The notes under the pieces: model-generated
What the model was told of the DNA's origin: nothing
Seen by the model: the letters and a program-made list of their open reading frames with translations, nothing else
The model's database searches: none
NCBI GenBank assembly: GCA_016927755.1
Contig: JAFGLZ010000031.1
Coordinates: 1 to 64,000, forward strand
DNA length: 64,000 bases
Direction: 5' to 3'
Source of the DNA: Phycisphaerae bacterium
Lineage (GTDB): Bacteria > Planctomycetota > Phycisphaerae > UBA1845 > JAFGLZ01
Program-made: the position numbers and the translations under genes
In this document: positions 53,292 through 61,630 of the stretch, piece by piece
Numbering within the stretch: position 1 is the first letter of the stretch
Layout of the letters: each line of letters begins with the position of its first letter

Positions 53292-55250
53292 ATGCGCGAC
53301 CCTTGGCTCGCGCTGATTCCCGTCGTGACCGTTGCGCTGTCGGTTCGACTGTATGATATCGGGACGATTCCCTTGTTTGGGGACGAACCCCTCGACATCC
53401 CCACGTCGATCCTGCACGCGGAGAACCCCAACCCGTTCCAGAATCACAAGTGGTTGGACCAAGCCGACCCGAGTCAGGCAAGGCTCCCCTACTACCTGAC
53501 GGGGCTAGCCATTCGTCTGTGCAGCAAGCCGGGGGTGGATCGATTCTGGGGACACGCGGGAGAGGTCACGGGATCGCCGATAATCGCGCTGATCACGCTA
53601 GGCTCGTGCATCGGGATTGCCTGTCTAGCGCTGCTGATGGCTGGCCCTGCTCCGCTAGGACGGTGGTCGGTCGCCTTGCCCGCGGTGGCGGGCTTGGGCA
53701 TGGTACTCGTCCTCGGCTGGCCGCGCCTACCCGGAAACCAGCTTGTGGTCGCACGGGCGACAGCGGCGGTGTTCGGAGCGATCGGCGTCCTGGCGACATA
53801 TGCGCTGGGTCGTGAGGTCTTCGGGCACTGGGCGGGCCTGTTCGCCGCGGCAACGTTCGGGCTTTCGCCGATACACATCGGGTGGAGTCGTTGCGCCGTC
53901 ACGACGGGGGATACGTATGTTACGACTTTCTTCGTTTTGGCGCTATGGCTGTTGAGTCTGGCGGTACGACGCAGCGGCGGTCGGGCCATGATGGGATGTG
54001 CAACAGCGTTCGGACTGGCATTCGGCGCCAAGATCAGCGCCATCCTTCTATGGCCCGTTTGCATCGCCTATACGGTGACCTATCGACTGCGCGGGGGCGG
54101 GGGGGAAGAGGATCTGACGCCGCCGGCGGCGCGACGACGACTTCTATGGGCAACGCTCCTGCACGTCGGACTGTTGCTGCCGTTGGTCACGGTGTTCTTC
54201 TGGCCGGCGGTTACGGCTCACCTGCGAACGGACGACCGTTGCGCGATCTGGCTCATCGCCTTGGCCGTCTACCTTGCGGGATTCGCCTGGGTGGTGCGAA
54301 GCCCGTGGACACTCGGTCGGGAGTGTCTGATCTGGATAGCCGTGAACGTCACCGTGGGTGGCGCCGTGGTCGCGGCGTTCAGCACACCGTATCACCTGCG
54401 GATGGAGATACTGTACGGCCTGGCCCAATGGTGGCGCGGGTTCGGGGGCAGGGCCGACGCGAAGCCCCTTTACCTGCTCGACCTTCTGGGAATCGTTCAG
54501 GTCTTGATGATCTACACGAAGTTGCCCATTAACGTGCTGGCCGCGGCCGGTTTCATCTCGGCCTGCCGACGGCGGAACCGAGAACGAACGGGACTGATCC
54601 TGACGACGATGGTCGTATACGCGGCAGCCGTCGTCCTGCTACATCACAAGGCGGCTTACTACCTGATGCCCCTTCTCCCGCTGGTCCACATCCTGGCCGG
54701 CGGAGTCTTCGTGGCACTGGTTCAGCCGATCGCAGCCCGAGGCGTCTCGGGCGAGGTCGCCGTGATGGCACTCCTTGCGGCGCTATTCGTCCTACAGGGC
54801 GTCCGGCTCGTGGCGTGCCACCCCCACTACCTTCTGGACGGGTCGGAGTGGAAGAAGAGCCTGGTTCTCAGCCCGAGCTTCCGGCCGGACAACATGCAGT
54901 TCCAGGCGGCTCGCCCGATTGTGGAGTGGCTGGGGGGAACAGATGCACGAGGTGGTCGGGTGGCGGTCGTCTTCCCCGAGCGCCGACCGATCTTGTGGAA
55001 GCTTTCGATCCCGGTATTGGCGTTCGAGTACCAGAGGTCGCCAGGGGCCCAGTCCAAGGGGTTCCGGTTCGAGTGGCCGCCCGATCCGAATCGGCTGGAG
55101 GGATTTGACTATGTCGTCGACCTGCAGCCGTTGGACGGGGGGTTGGACCGGAAGCTGCCGGGCTTCGAGCGCGTGCACGAGATCCGCATCAGGGGCGCCG
55201 CTAGCGCGCGGATCTGGAGACGGGTGAACCACAATGGCGAGGCCGGTTGA
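53292..55250 (+). CDS. GT39/ArnT-like membrane glycosyltransferase
   Basis: About 652 aa from the ATG at 53292 (GGGGA four bases upstream; a TTG at 53256 is also open). The first helix (LALIPVVTVALSVRLYDI) is followed by the loop LFGDEPLDIPTSILH with the catalytic-type acidic pair. Around twelve helices follow, e.g. ATAAVFGAIGVLATYALGRE and FAAATFGLSPIHIGWSR, then a soluble C-terminal part. It fits a lipid-linked sugar transferase acting on the periplasmic side. It lies 58 bp after the spermidine-synthase-like gene on the same strand and may be cotranscribed. Confidence 0.72.
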   Translation: MRDPWLALIPVVTVALSVRLYDIGTIPLFGDEPLDIPTSILHAENPNPFQNHKWLDQADPSQARLPYYLTGLAIRLCSKPGVDRFWGHAGEVTGSPIIALITLGSCIGIACLALLMAGPAPLGRWSVALPAVAGLGMVLVLGWPRLPGNQLVVARATAAVFGAIGVLATYALGREVFGHWAGLFAAATFGLSPIHIGWSRCAVTTGDTYVTTFFVLALWLLSLAVRRSGGRAMMGCATAFGLAFGAKISAILLWPVCIAYTVTYRLRGGGGEEDLTPPAARRRLLWATLLHVGLLLPLVTVFFWPAVTAHLRTDDRCAIWLIALAVYLAGFAWVVRSPWTLGRECLIWIAVNVTVGGAVVAAFSTPYHLRMEILYGLAQWWRGFGGRADAKPLYLLDLLGIVQVLMIYTKLPINVLAAAGFISACRRRNRERTGLILTTMVVYAAAVVLLHHKAAYYLMPLLPLVHILAGGVFVALVQPIAARGVSGEVAVMALLAALFVLQGVRLVACHPHYLLDGSEWKKSLVLSPSFRPDNMQFQAARPIVEWLGGTDARGGRVAVVFPERRPILWKLSIPVLAFEYQRSPGAQSKGFRFEWPPDPNRLEGFDYVVDLQPLDGGLDRKLPGFERVHEIRIRGAASARIWRRVNHNGEAG

Positions 55251-55269
55251 CGTTTAGCACAACTCTGAC

Positions 55270-55299
55270 TTGAAACGGTCGGACCGTCCGTGATATCAT
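55270..55299 (+). promoter_or_regulatory. Promoter for the DUF2961 gene with inverted repeat in the spacer
   Basis: TTGAAA (55270-55275), 18-bp spacer, TATCAT (55294-55299). The spacer holds the inverted repeat CGGACcGTCCG, a possible operator. The transcript would start about 106 nt before the ATG at 55412. Confidence 0.5.
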
Positions 55300-55411
55300 T
55301 CAGGGGATGCTTGCGGCGGTGCGTTTGGAGGCGTTGTCTGCCCTCAAGACGTCGGCAAGTCTTTCCCCGTTGGCGTGTGGGGACTGTGAAGACGAACGGA
55401 GGTGCGGAGGG

Positions 55412-57721
55412 ATGTCGGACCGGGCGAGCCCAGTTGCCGCGATGCTACTGCTGGGCCTCGCGTGGATGCCGTGCCAAGGTCAAGTCACCCCCGCCGGATC
55501 GTTCGGATTATCGGGCCTCGAGCAATTCGATCTCCTCGGTCACCTTCGCCAGGGCGTCAGGACCTATCAGTATTCCAGTCACGATCGCGGGGGCGGCAAC
55601 GGCGATCTAAACAACTTTCTCGAATCAGTGGATGGGGAGGACGTGCTTCTCGACGTCAAGGGGCCGGGGTGCGTCTGCCGGATCTGGTTCACGAGCACGA
55701 GCCCGGGAGACGCCCGCATCCGCATCTATTTCGACGGCGCGGCCACGCCCCTTGTCGACATGCGACTCGTCGATTTCTTCAGCGGGGACCAAGTGCCGTT
55801 CCTCTCGCCTCTCGTGGGTAACGAGGCGGTCTCGTCCGGAGGGTACTACTGCTACGTGCCCATGCCGTTCAGGGAAGGCTGCAGGATCACGACGACCAGC
55901 GGCCTGGACGTCAACTACCACAACATCACGTATCAGCGATTCATAGACGCGACCGACGTGACGACGTTCACCGGGCAGGAAGACACGTCGATCGTTCGGG
56001 CCCTCTGGAGCAGCGCCGGCACGGATCCCAAGAGCGATGCGCCCGACCAGGTGATCAGCGAGACCGTCAACCTGCCACCAGGCGGAACCGTGACGCTTTG
56101 CGCGATCCAGTCACCGGGCATCCTCCAGCGGATCGAGCTGACGATTCCAGGGCTAGCGCCTGGGGAAGAGTCAGCGCGGCTCCTCGGAGACGTCCGGTTG
56201 CGAGGTTCCTGGGACGGCGCGTCGAGTCCGTCGGTAGACGCACCTCTAGCGGGGTTCTTCGGCTCGGGGAATGGCGCCGAGTCGGTTCACGCGCTGCCGG
56301 TCGGGATAGATGGCGAGCGTTTGTACTGCTTCTTTCCGATGCCGTTCGAGAGCGCAGCGACCCTCGAGTTGGTGAACACCGGTGACACCGAAGTCGTCGG
56401 CGTGAGCTACGCCGTCGGGTACACCCCGCTGGCGACGCCGCCGCGGGGCGTCGGTCGCTTCCACGCGAAATGGCTCTGCGAGACCCCCACGTCGCCGGAG
56501 CACGACTACACCGTCCTGGAGGAGACGGGCGCCGGACACTTCGTCGGCGTGATGCAGGTCATGCGATCGGAGGACGCCTCTCGCGCCTACTTGGAGGGCG
56601 ACGAAAGAATCTACGTGGACGGAAGCTCGACGCCGGCGCTCTATGGTACGGGGACCGAGGACTTCTACAACGGCGGCTGGTACTTCAATCATGGCCCGTT
56701 CTCGTTACCGGTTCACGGAAATCCGATGCACGAGCCCGGCGACCACGACACCACGTCGTGCTATCGATTCTTCCTGGGCGATCTGATTCCGTTCACCTCG
56801 TCGATCAAGGTTGGGATCCAGCACGGCGGGTGGAACTTCGTCTGTACGCCGGATATCTGCAGTGTGGCCTTCTACTACAAGAGTCCGGAGCCGCTGTCGG
56901 TCTTGACGGATAATCTCAACGTCTGCGACAGCAACTCGGAGGTCGCGCACGGATACGCGGTCACGGGACAGACCTGGCAGGGCTTTACGATCGGTTACTA
57001 CGAGGGGAACGAAGGCTCGGTACTGCCAACGATTCTCGATTATGGTCGGTGGTTTTCCGGAAGTAGCGAGTTCGCGGTCAACATCGCCCCGGACAACGAG
57101 GGAGTGCTCATCCGAAGGCGAATGGACTACCGTTTCGCGCGACAGGAGGCGCGGGTGTACGTTGACGACGATTATGCGGGCGTGTGGTACGACGCTGGGA
57201 GCAACGCCTACTACCACTTCCGCGACTCCGAGTTCATGGTTCCGACGGACCTGACACAAGGTAAGACGAGCATCACCGTCCGACTCGAGGTCGTCTCCGA
57301 AGCCGCCTGGACCGAGTATCGGTACTGGATCTACTCGCTCCGGGCCACGCCCGGCGCGTATCGAACACTGGAACTCAGTACGGTCAACGAGACGCTCGGT
57401 GAGGTGTTGATCGAGCCCGAGCCGGATGATCCCCAGAGCCCGTCGTTCCCCTCGGGTACCGAAGTGACACTAACGGGCTTGGCGGAGGCGGGCAAACAAT
57501 TCAGTCACTGGCAGATCTTCGACCCCAACTTTCCCGGAGACGCCAATTATGCCCTTATCGATTCGAACAGCACGATCGAGATACTGATGGACGCGAATCG
57601 ACAAGTGACAGCGGTGTTCAAGTGCGGCTTCGACGGCTTTTCGCCCGTGCTGCTCACCTTACTGACCCTTTCCGGAGCCGTCGGCATACGGCGCTCCCGG
57701 CGCTCGGCGCGACGGGCTTGA
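55412..57721 (+). CDS. Secreted DUF2961 protein with InlB-like repeat and C-terminal sorting-type tail
   Basis: 769 aa from the ATG at 55412 (GGAGGT eight bases upstream). A signal peptide (AAMLLLGLAWMPCQGQ) precedes the DUF2961 region, which is duplicated: residues about 70-220 and 270-550 each have a DUF2961-like set of motifs (VCRIWFTSTS, YCYVPMPFR; then FYCFFPMPFE-type, ALYGTGTEDFYNGGWYFNHG). Then comes a divergent InlB-type repeat (FPSGTEVTLTGLAEAGKQFS to NRQVTAVF) and a tail KCGFDGFSPVLLTLLTLSGA followed by an arginine-rich end, like MYXO/PEP-CTERM-style sorting signals. Probably displayed at the cell surface and acting on glycans. Confidence 0.85.
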   Translation: MSDRASPVAAMLLLGLAWMPCQGQVTPAGSFGLSGLEQFDLLGHLRQGVRTYQYSSHDRGGGNGDLNNFLESVDGEDVLLDVKGPGCVCRIWFTSTSPGDARIRIYFDGAATPLVDMRLVDFFSGDQVPFLSPLVGNEAVSSGGYYCYVPMPFREGCRITTTSGLDVNYHNITYQRFIDATDVTTFTGQEDTSIVRALWSSAGTDPKSDAPDQVISETVNLPPGGTVTLCAIQSPGILQRIELTIPGLAPGEESARLLGDVRLRGSWDGASSPSVDAPLAGFFGSGNGAESVHALPVGIDGERLYCFFPMPFESAATLELVNTGDTEVVGVSYAVGYTPLATPPRGVGRFHAKWLCETPTSPEHDYTVLEETGAGHFVGVMQVMRSEDASRAYLEGDERIYVDGSSTPALYGTGTEDFYNGGWYFNHGPFSLPVHGNPMHEPGDHDTTSCYRFFLGDLIPFTSSIKVGIQHGGWNFVCTPDICSVAFYYKSPEPLSVLTDNLNVCDSNSEVAHGYAVTGQTWQGFTIGYYEGNEGSVLPTILDYGRWFSGSSEFAVNIAPDNEGVLIRRRMDYRFARQEARVYVDDDYAGVWYDAGSNAYYHFRDSEFMVPTDLTQGKTSITVRLEVVSEAAWTEYRYWIYSLRATPGAYRTLELSTVNETLGEVLIEPEPDDPQSPSFPSGTEVTLTGLAEAGKQFSHWQIFDPNFPGDANYALIDSNSTIEILMDANRQVTAVFKCGFDGFSPVLLTLLTLSGAVGIRRSRRSARRA

Positions 57722-57728
57722 CGACGGG

Positions 57729-58007
57729 TCAGTTATCTTCCTCGGATTCCAGAAACGACTCGGACAAGGGGCGCGGTCGGCGTCGGCCCCGCAGATGCGC
57801 AGGCTTCCCCAAGAGTTGGGATCGCGAATCATCCCGGCGTGTCGGACTCCCTGATGCGCGGCTTCCGGTCGAGAGGCATTCGTGCAATGCCACCGACAGA
57901 GCGGCGGCGTCGAGGATCCGCGTTCCCAGTTCAGACCAGTCACGAGGCGGTCGCAAGCTGCCAGTCGATTCGTTCGGAAGAGCAGCGGATTGCCCTTGTC
58001 GTGACAT
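57729..58007 (-). CDS. Small DWSELG-motif protein, second copy
   Basis: 92 aa from an ATG preceded by GAGGT at five bases. I do not recognise the family. It shares PRDWSELGTRILDAAALSVA with the flagellar small gene's KDWSELGRRVLETSRIATAV; codons for D, S, E, L, R and L differ silently between the two, as expected for selected coding sequence. The C-terminus is Arg/Ser-rich and ends acidic (ESFLESEEDN). It converges on the DUF2961 gene 7 bp away. The open frame continues upstream to 58232 but that part is not protein-like. Confidence 0.5.
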   Translation of the reverse strand: MSRQGQSAALPNESTGSLRPPRDWSELGTRILDAAALSVALHECLSTGSRASGSPTRRDDSRSQLLGKPAHLRGRRRPRPLSESFLESEEDN

Positions 58008-58883
58008 GGCTACCTCGCTGTGCGGGCGCGCGGTCGCACTGCTCCGGCATTGGTGGCCCGATACAGCAACGGGGCCGGAGCACCATTCCCGTCGTTCCCG
58101 AAGACCCCTGGAATCACCCGCGGAAAGACACGCCGAACACAACGTCACGTCGAGAGGATAGGTTTCGTGAGCATCGTGGTGACGTTCTCTCTCGTGGCCG
58201 CGTCGGTTCCTACGCCTATCGCTTCCGCCCAAACGCTACCGAATCAAGAGTCCGTCCCCATCCGGAATTGCAGGTCAGTCGTCAGCGGCGACGCCATCGG
58301 GACCGGTTTGCACTCCGCGGTTCCCTTGTCGCGCAGGGTTTTCATCGACAGGTTTGGCCTGAATCTACACTGAAAACCGTCAGTTGGCACTGCAAAGGAT
58401 CCGCAATGAGCGGCCTTTGGAACGACATCCTACCCGATCGTTCGCGTTGATCGGCATTTCATATCGATTAGGGCGACTAAACGCGCACAGGAAATTGCGC
58501 TGCAAGCCCTGATGCCCACTCGCACGGAAGACCTCGGCCGGGGAGTAAGGCTCGGCTGCACTTCCGGAGCACGCGGGCCTGGGCCGCTAGCGATCCTGCC
58601 GCGATGAGAGCGAGGGGCGCCGAACGGCAGCCCCCTTTTCGATCGGGCGTGTCCTAGTTCGATCGGCGATTTCTGTTAGAATGCCTGCCTTGGCGCAGAG
58701 GCGACCCGAATCTCGGGCATGAGAGATGGGCTTGCGGTCTACGGAAGACGTTTACCCAAGGCCGTTTCGATCCGGTTCGCATCGCGCAGCGTCCATTATC
58801 CCGGTACGCAGCGGCGGAGAGACTCCCCTTGTGCGAGCGTCCCCTACCCGGGGGGTCGCCGCGATCCAAAGGAGGCTACACAA
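58008..58883. other. Long gap with no supported gene
   Basis: These 876 bp contain several overlapping short open frames on both strands, none with a ribosome binding site or domain. A weak -10-like TAGAAT lies at 58677-58682, in range to serve the Gfo/Idh gene. No RNA gene was recognised. Confidence 0.5.
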
Positions 58884-60317
58884 GTGCAACCAGAACCGAT
58901 CAATCGACGACGTTTCCTTCAAGGCTCCGCCGCCGCCACGGTGGGGCTGACGGCCGGCGCGACGCTGACACGGACGGCCAGGGGCCAATCAGCCAACGAT
59001 AGGGTCATCATCGGATGCATGGGCATCGGCGGGCGCGGGTCCTACCTGACGCAGAAGTTCGCCCAGCGAGCCGCCAAGGTGAGGGACTGTGAGGTGGCCT
59101 ACGTCTGCGACATCGACGACGGCCGACTCAAGAGGGGCGTCGGGCTGGTAGAGCAGGCGCAGGGCAAGGCCCCGAAGGCGGTCGCGGACTTCCGTAAGAT
59201 GCTCGACGACAAAGACGTGGACGCGCTGGTCATCGCGACGCCCGACCATTGGCACGCGTTGCCGGTGGTGTGGGGCGCTCAGGCCGGCAAGCATTCTTAC
59301 GTCGAGAAGCCGGCCAGCCACAGCATCTGGGAAGGTCGAAAGATGGTTGAGGCCTCCCGAAAGCACAAGAAGGTCGTCCAGCTCGGGACGCAATCGCGAA
59401 GCTGCGAGTATATGCGAAAGTGCATCGAGTACATCAAGTCGGGCAAGCTCGGCAAGGTGCACATGATCAAGGTGTACAACATGATTCAGAAGCGGAGCAG
59501 CTTCAAGGCCCACGGCGACTGCGACCCGCCCAAGGGGTTCGACTGGGAGAAGTGGCTTGGACCGGCCCCGATGCGCCCATTCAACCCCGATCGCCTGAGG
59601 TGGAACTGGTGGTGGGACTACTCCGGCGGCGACATCATCAACGACGGCGTTCACCAGATGGACCTTGCGAACTGGGTCCTCGATTCGCGGTCGCCCACAG
59701 GGGTCTACTGCTACGGCGGGAAGTTCGCGGTGGATGATCCCCTGGACGCGCCGGACACTCAGACCGTGGTCTATGAGTTCCCCGATCTGACGATGACGTT
59801 CGAGTTGGCGATGTGGACGCCCTACATCCACAAGACTGACATGCGTGTCCGCGACGGCGACTACTTCCCCGACTGGCCGTTCAACTCGACTCGCATCGAG
59901 ATCTACGGCACCAAGGAGATCATGATGCTCGGTCGGCACGGCGGGGGCTGGCAAGCATTCAAGCCGGGCACGATCAGCGCCACGGTCATTACACGAGACA
60001 AGAGCGGCAAGGAGACCAAGGCGGTCCACAAGATTCCCGGCTCGATCGAGGCGGCCCACGCGCACGGGATCCAGGGCAACACGTGGCATCAGGACGACTT
60101 CATCAAGTGTATTCGCAACGGTGAGCGCCCGAACGGCGACATCGAGAACGGCCACAAGTCGACGACGCTGTGCAATCTCGGCAACATCAGCTTGCGGGTC
60201 GGCTGCAAGAAGCTTCTGTGGGATGGCGAGAAGGAGCAGTTCACCAACTGTGACGAGGCGAACAAGCTGGTCAGGCGGACGTATCGAGACCCGTGGGTGA
60301 TCAAGGATGAAGTCTAG
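58884..60317 (+). CDS. TAT-exported Gfo/Idh/MocA oxidoreductase
   Basis: 477 aa from a GTG with AAAGGAGG eight bases upstream. The twin-arginine signal is NRRRFLQG (7-14) followed by a weakly hydrophobic stretch to about residue 35. The NAD(P)-binding site is IIGCMGIGGRGSYL, the catalytic EKP motif is in SYVEKPASHS, and the C-terminal Gfo domain has WNWWWDYSGGDIINDGVHQM with the conserved Asp-His. It probably oxidises a sugar or sugar derivative in the periplasm with tightly bound cofactor. This is a hugely expanded family in planctomycetes. Confidence 0.92.
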   Translation: MQPEPINRRRFLQGSAAATVGLTAGATLTRTARGQSANDRVIIGCMGIGGRGSYLTQKFAQRAAKVRDCEVAYVCDIDDGRLKRGVGLVEQAQGKAPKAVADFRKMLDDKDVDALVIATPDHWHALPVVWGAQAGKHSYVEKPASHSIWEGRKMVEASRKHKKVVQLGTQSRSCEYMRKCIEYIKSGKLGKVHMIKVYNMIQKRSSFKAHGDCDPPKGFDWEKWLGPAPMRPFNPDRLRWNWWWDYSGGDIINDGVHQMDLANWVLDSRSPTGVYCYGGKFAVDDPLDAPDTQTVVYEFPDLTMTFELAMWTPYIHKTDMRVRDGDYFPDWPFNSTRIEIYGTKEIMMLGRHGGGWQAFKPGTISATVITRDKSGKETKAVHKIPGSIEAAHAHGIQGNTWHQDDFIKCIRNGERPNGDIENGHKSTTLCNLGNISLRVGCKKLLWDGEKEQFTNCDEANKLVRRTYRDPWVIKDEV

Positions 60318-60501
60318 TCGGCGAGCCGATCGGATCGTGGCGAGCGGCAAAGATGCGCCGCGGGCGAGTTCATAGACGGGCCCCGCGCCAAAGGACAAGT
60401 GCCGTTCCGCACCGTCGGATCGTCGACTTGCGGTGTCTGTCCCCGCGGGGCTCCGGAGTTCCTTGTCTCCTCGTGTATCGGCCAACATGAACGGGGCCAT
60501 C

Positions 60502-61581
60502 ATGCGAAGATCCCATAAGCTCAGGATTAGAGTCGCCACGATCTGCGGCAGCGTCTTGCTTGCGTGCATGGTCGCCGAACTGGCCCTCCGCGTGCTAGAC
60601 GTCTCCACACAAATGCCCGTCAAGGTCCTCCCGGTAGAGAAGATCATTCCCGAGGATCTGCAGGCGATGAAGCTGCAGGGCCTTCTTGCCGAATCGGATA
60701 CGCTGAGAATCGCCTTCATCGGTGATTCTTTCACCTTTGGCTTCGGCGTGCAGCCTCACGAGGGATTCGTGAGCAAGACAGGCGAACTGCTCAGGCGGCG
60801 AGGATATCGCTGCAAGACCATCAACCTGGGCAAGACCGGGGAGGATCTGATTCGGGAGTGGGCCATCTTCAATCGCACGCGGGATCAGATCCGCCCGAAC
60901 GTGGTGATCCAGGTGATGACGGCCAATGACGTAGATATCGACCTCTACAAGGACCTGGGACCGGTTCTGGAGTTACTGCGCGGCCGGTCATGGCTGTCGC
61001 AATACTCGCGTCTGGTCGCCTTCGTCGAGATGAAGATCCGTTGGATCCTCGGCAACCGGCGCGTGGTGGCATACATGCAAGGAGGAGCCACACCGCAGAT
61101 GCGGGAACGGTCCTGGCGAATCGTCTCCTATGCCATCGAGTCGATGAAGCAGCTCGTGGAGGAGGGCGGCGCCACCTATGTCCTGGTGCGCTTCCCGTAC
61201 ATGCACCACCTGGATGACTACCCTCTCTCCGAGGAGCACCGGCGAACGGCCGAGATCGCCCAACGCCTGAAGATCCCCTACCTCGATCTGAAGGACACGT
61301 ACGTGGGCAGAAGCGAGAAGGAGGTGACACTGCCACGCGACACGCACCCCACGCCCCTGGGCCACTCCATGGCGGCCGAGGCGATCGCCGATTTCCTGGC
61401 CAGGGAAGTCCTGCCCGCCTTGTCCCGAGCGACGGCAAGTCAACAGGCACTGACAAGGACGCCTGAACAGATTCGCGCATCCGAGATTCGGCACTATGAG
61501 GAGATCCTCAAGCGAGATCCCACATGCCGCAGCGCCCGGATCTCACTCGACCGGATTGCCGGCCCCGCGACAACACCCTAG
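60502..61581 (+). CDS. SGNH/GDSL-type hydrolase with N-terminal anchor
   Basis: About 359 aa from the ATG at 60502 (an ATG at 60487 is equally possible; neither has a clear ribosome site). One N-terminal helix (VATICGSVLLACMVAELALRV) is followed by the SGNH domain: block I FIGDSFTFGFGV (S76), the Asn of MTANDVDI in block III, and the C-terminal Asp-His in RDTHPTPLGH. It resembles O-acetyl-sugar esterases and AlgX/DltD-like enzymes. About 35 residues after the catalytic domain are polar. It may act on polysaccharide acyl groups together with its secreted neighbours. Confidence 0.82.
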   Translation: MRRSHKLRIRVATICGSVLLACMVAELALRVLDVSTQMPVKVLPVEKIIPEDLQAMKLQGLLAESDTLRIAFIGDSFTFGFGVQPHEGFVSKTGELLRRRGYRCKTINLGKTGEDLIREWAIFNRTRDQIRPNVVIQVMTANDVDIDLYKDLGPVLELLRGRSWLSQYSRLVAFVEMKIRWILGNRRVVAYMQGGATPQMRERSWRIVSYAIESMKQLVEEGGATYVLVRFPYMHHLDDYPLSEEHRRTAEIAQRLKIPYLDLKDTYVGRSEKEVTLPRDTHPTPLGHSMAAEAIADFLAREVLPALSRATASQQALTRTPEQIRASEIRHYEEILKRDPTCRSARISLDRIAGPATTP

Positions 61582-61630
61582 AAGAAACCGATGAATCAGG
61601 GCGACACCCGACGTGCGCAGGAGGGCAGTC

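Noticed and set aside
58989..60734. 581-codon minus-strand open frame opposite the Gfo/Idh gene
   Set aside because: Mirror of a clear TAT oxidoreductase; no motif of its own.
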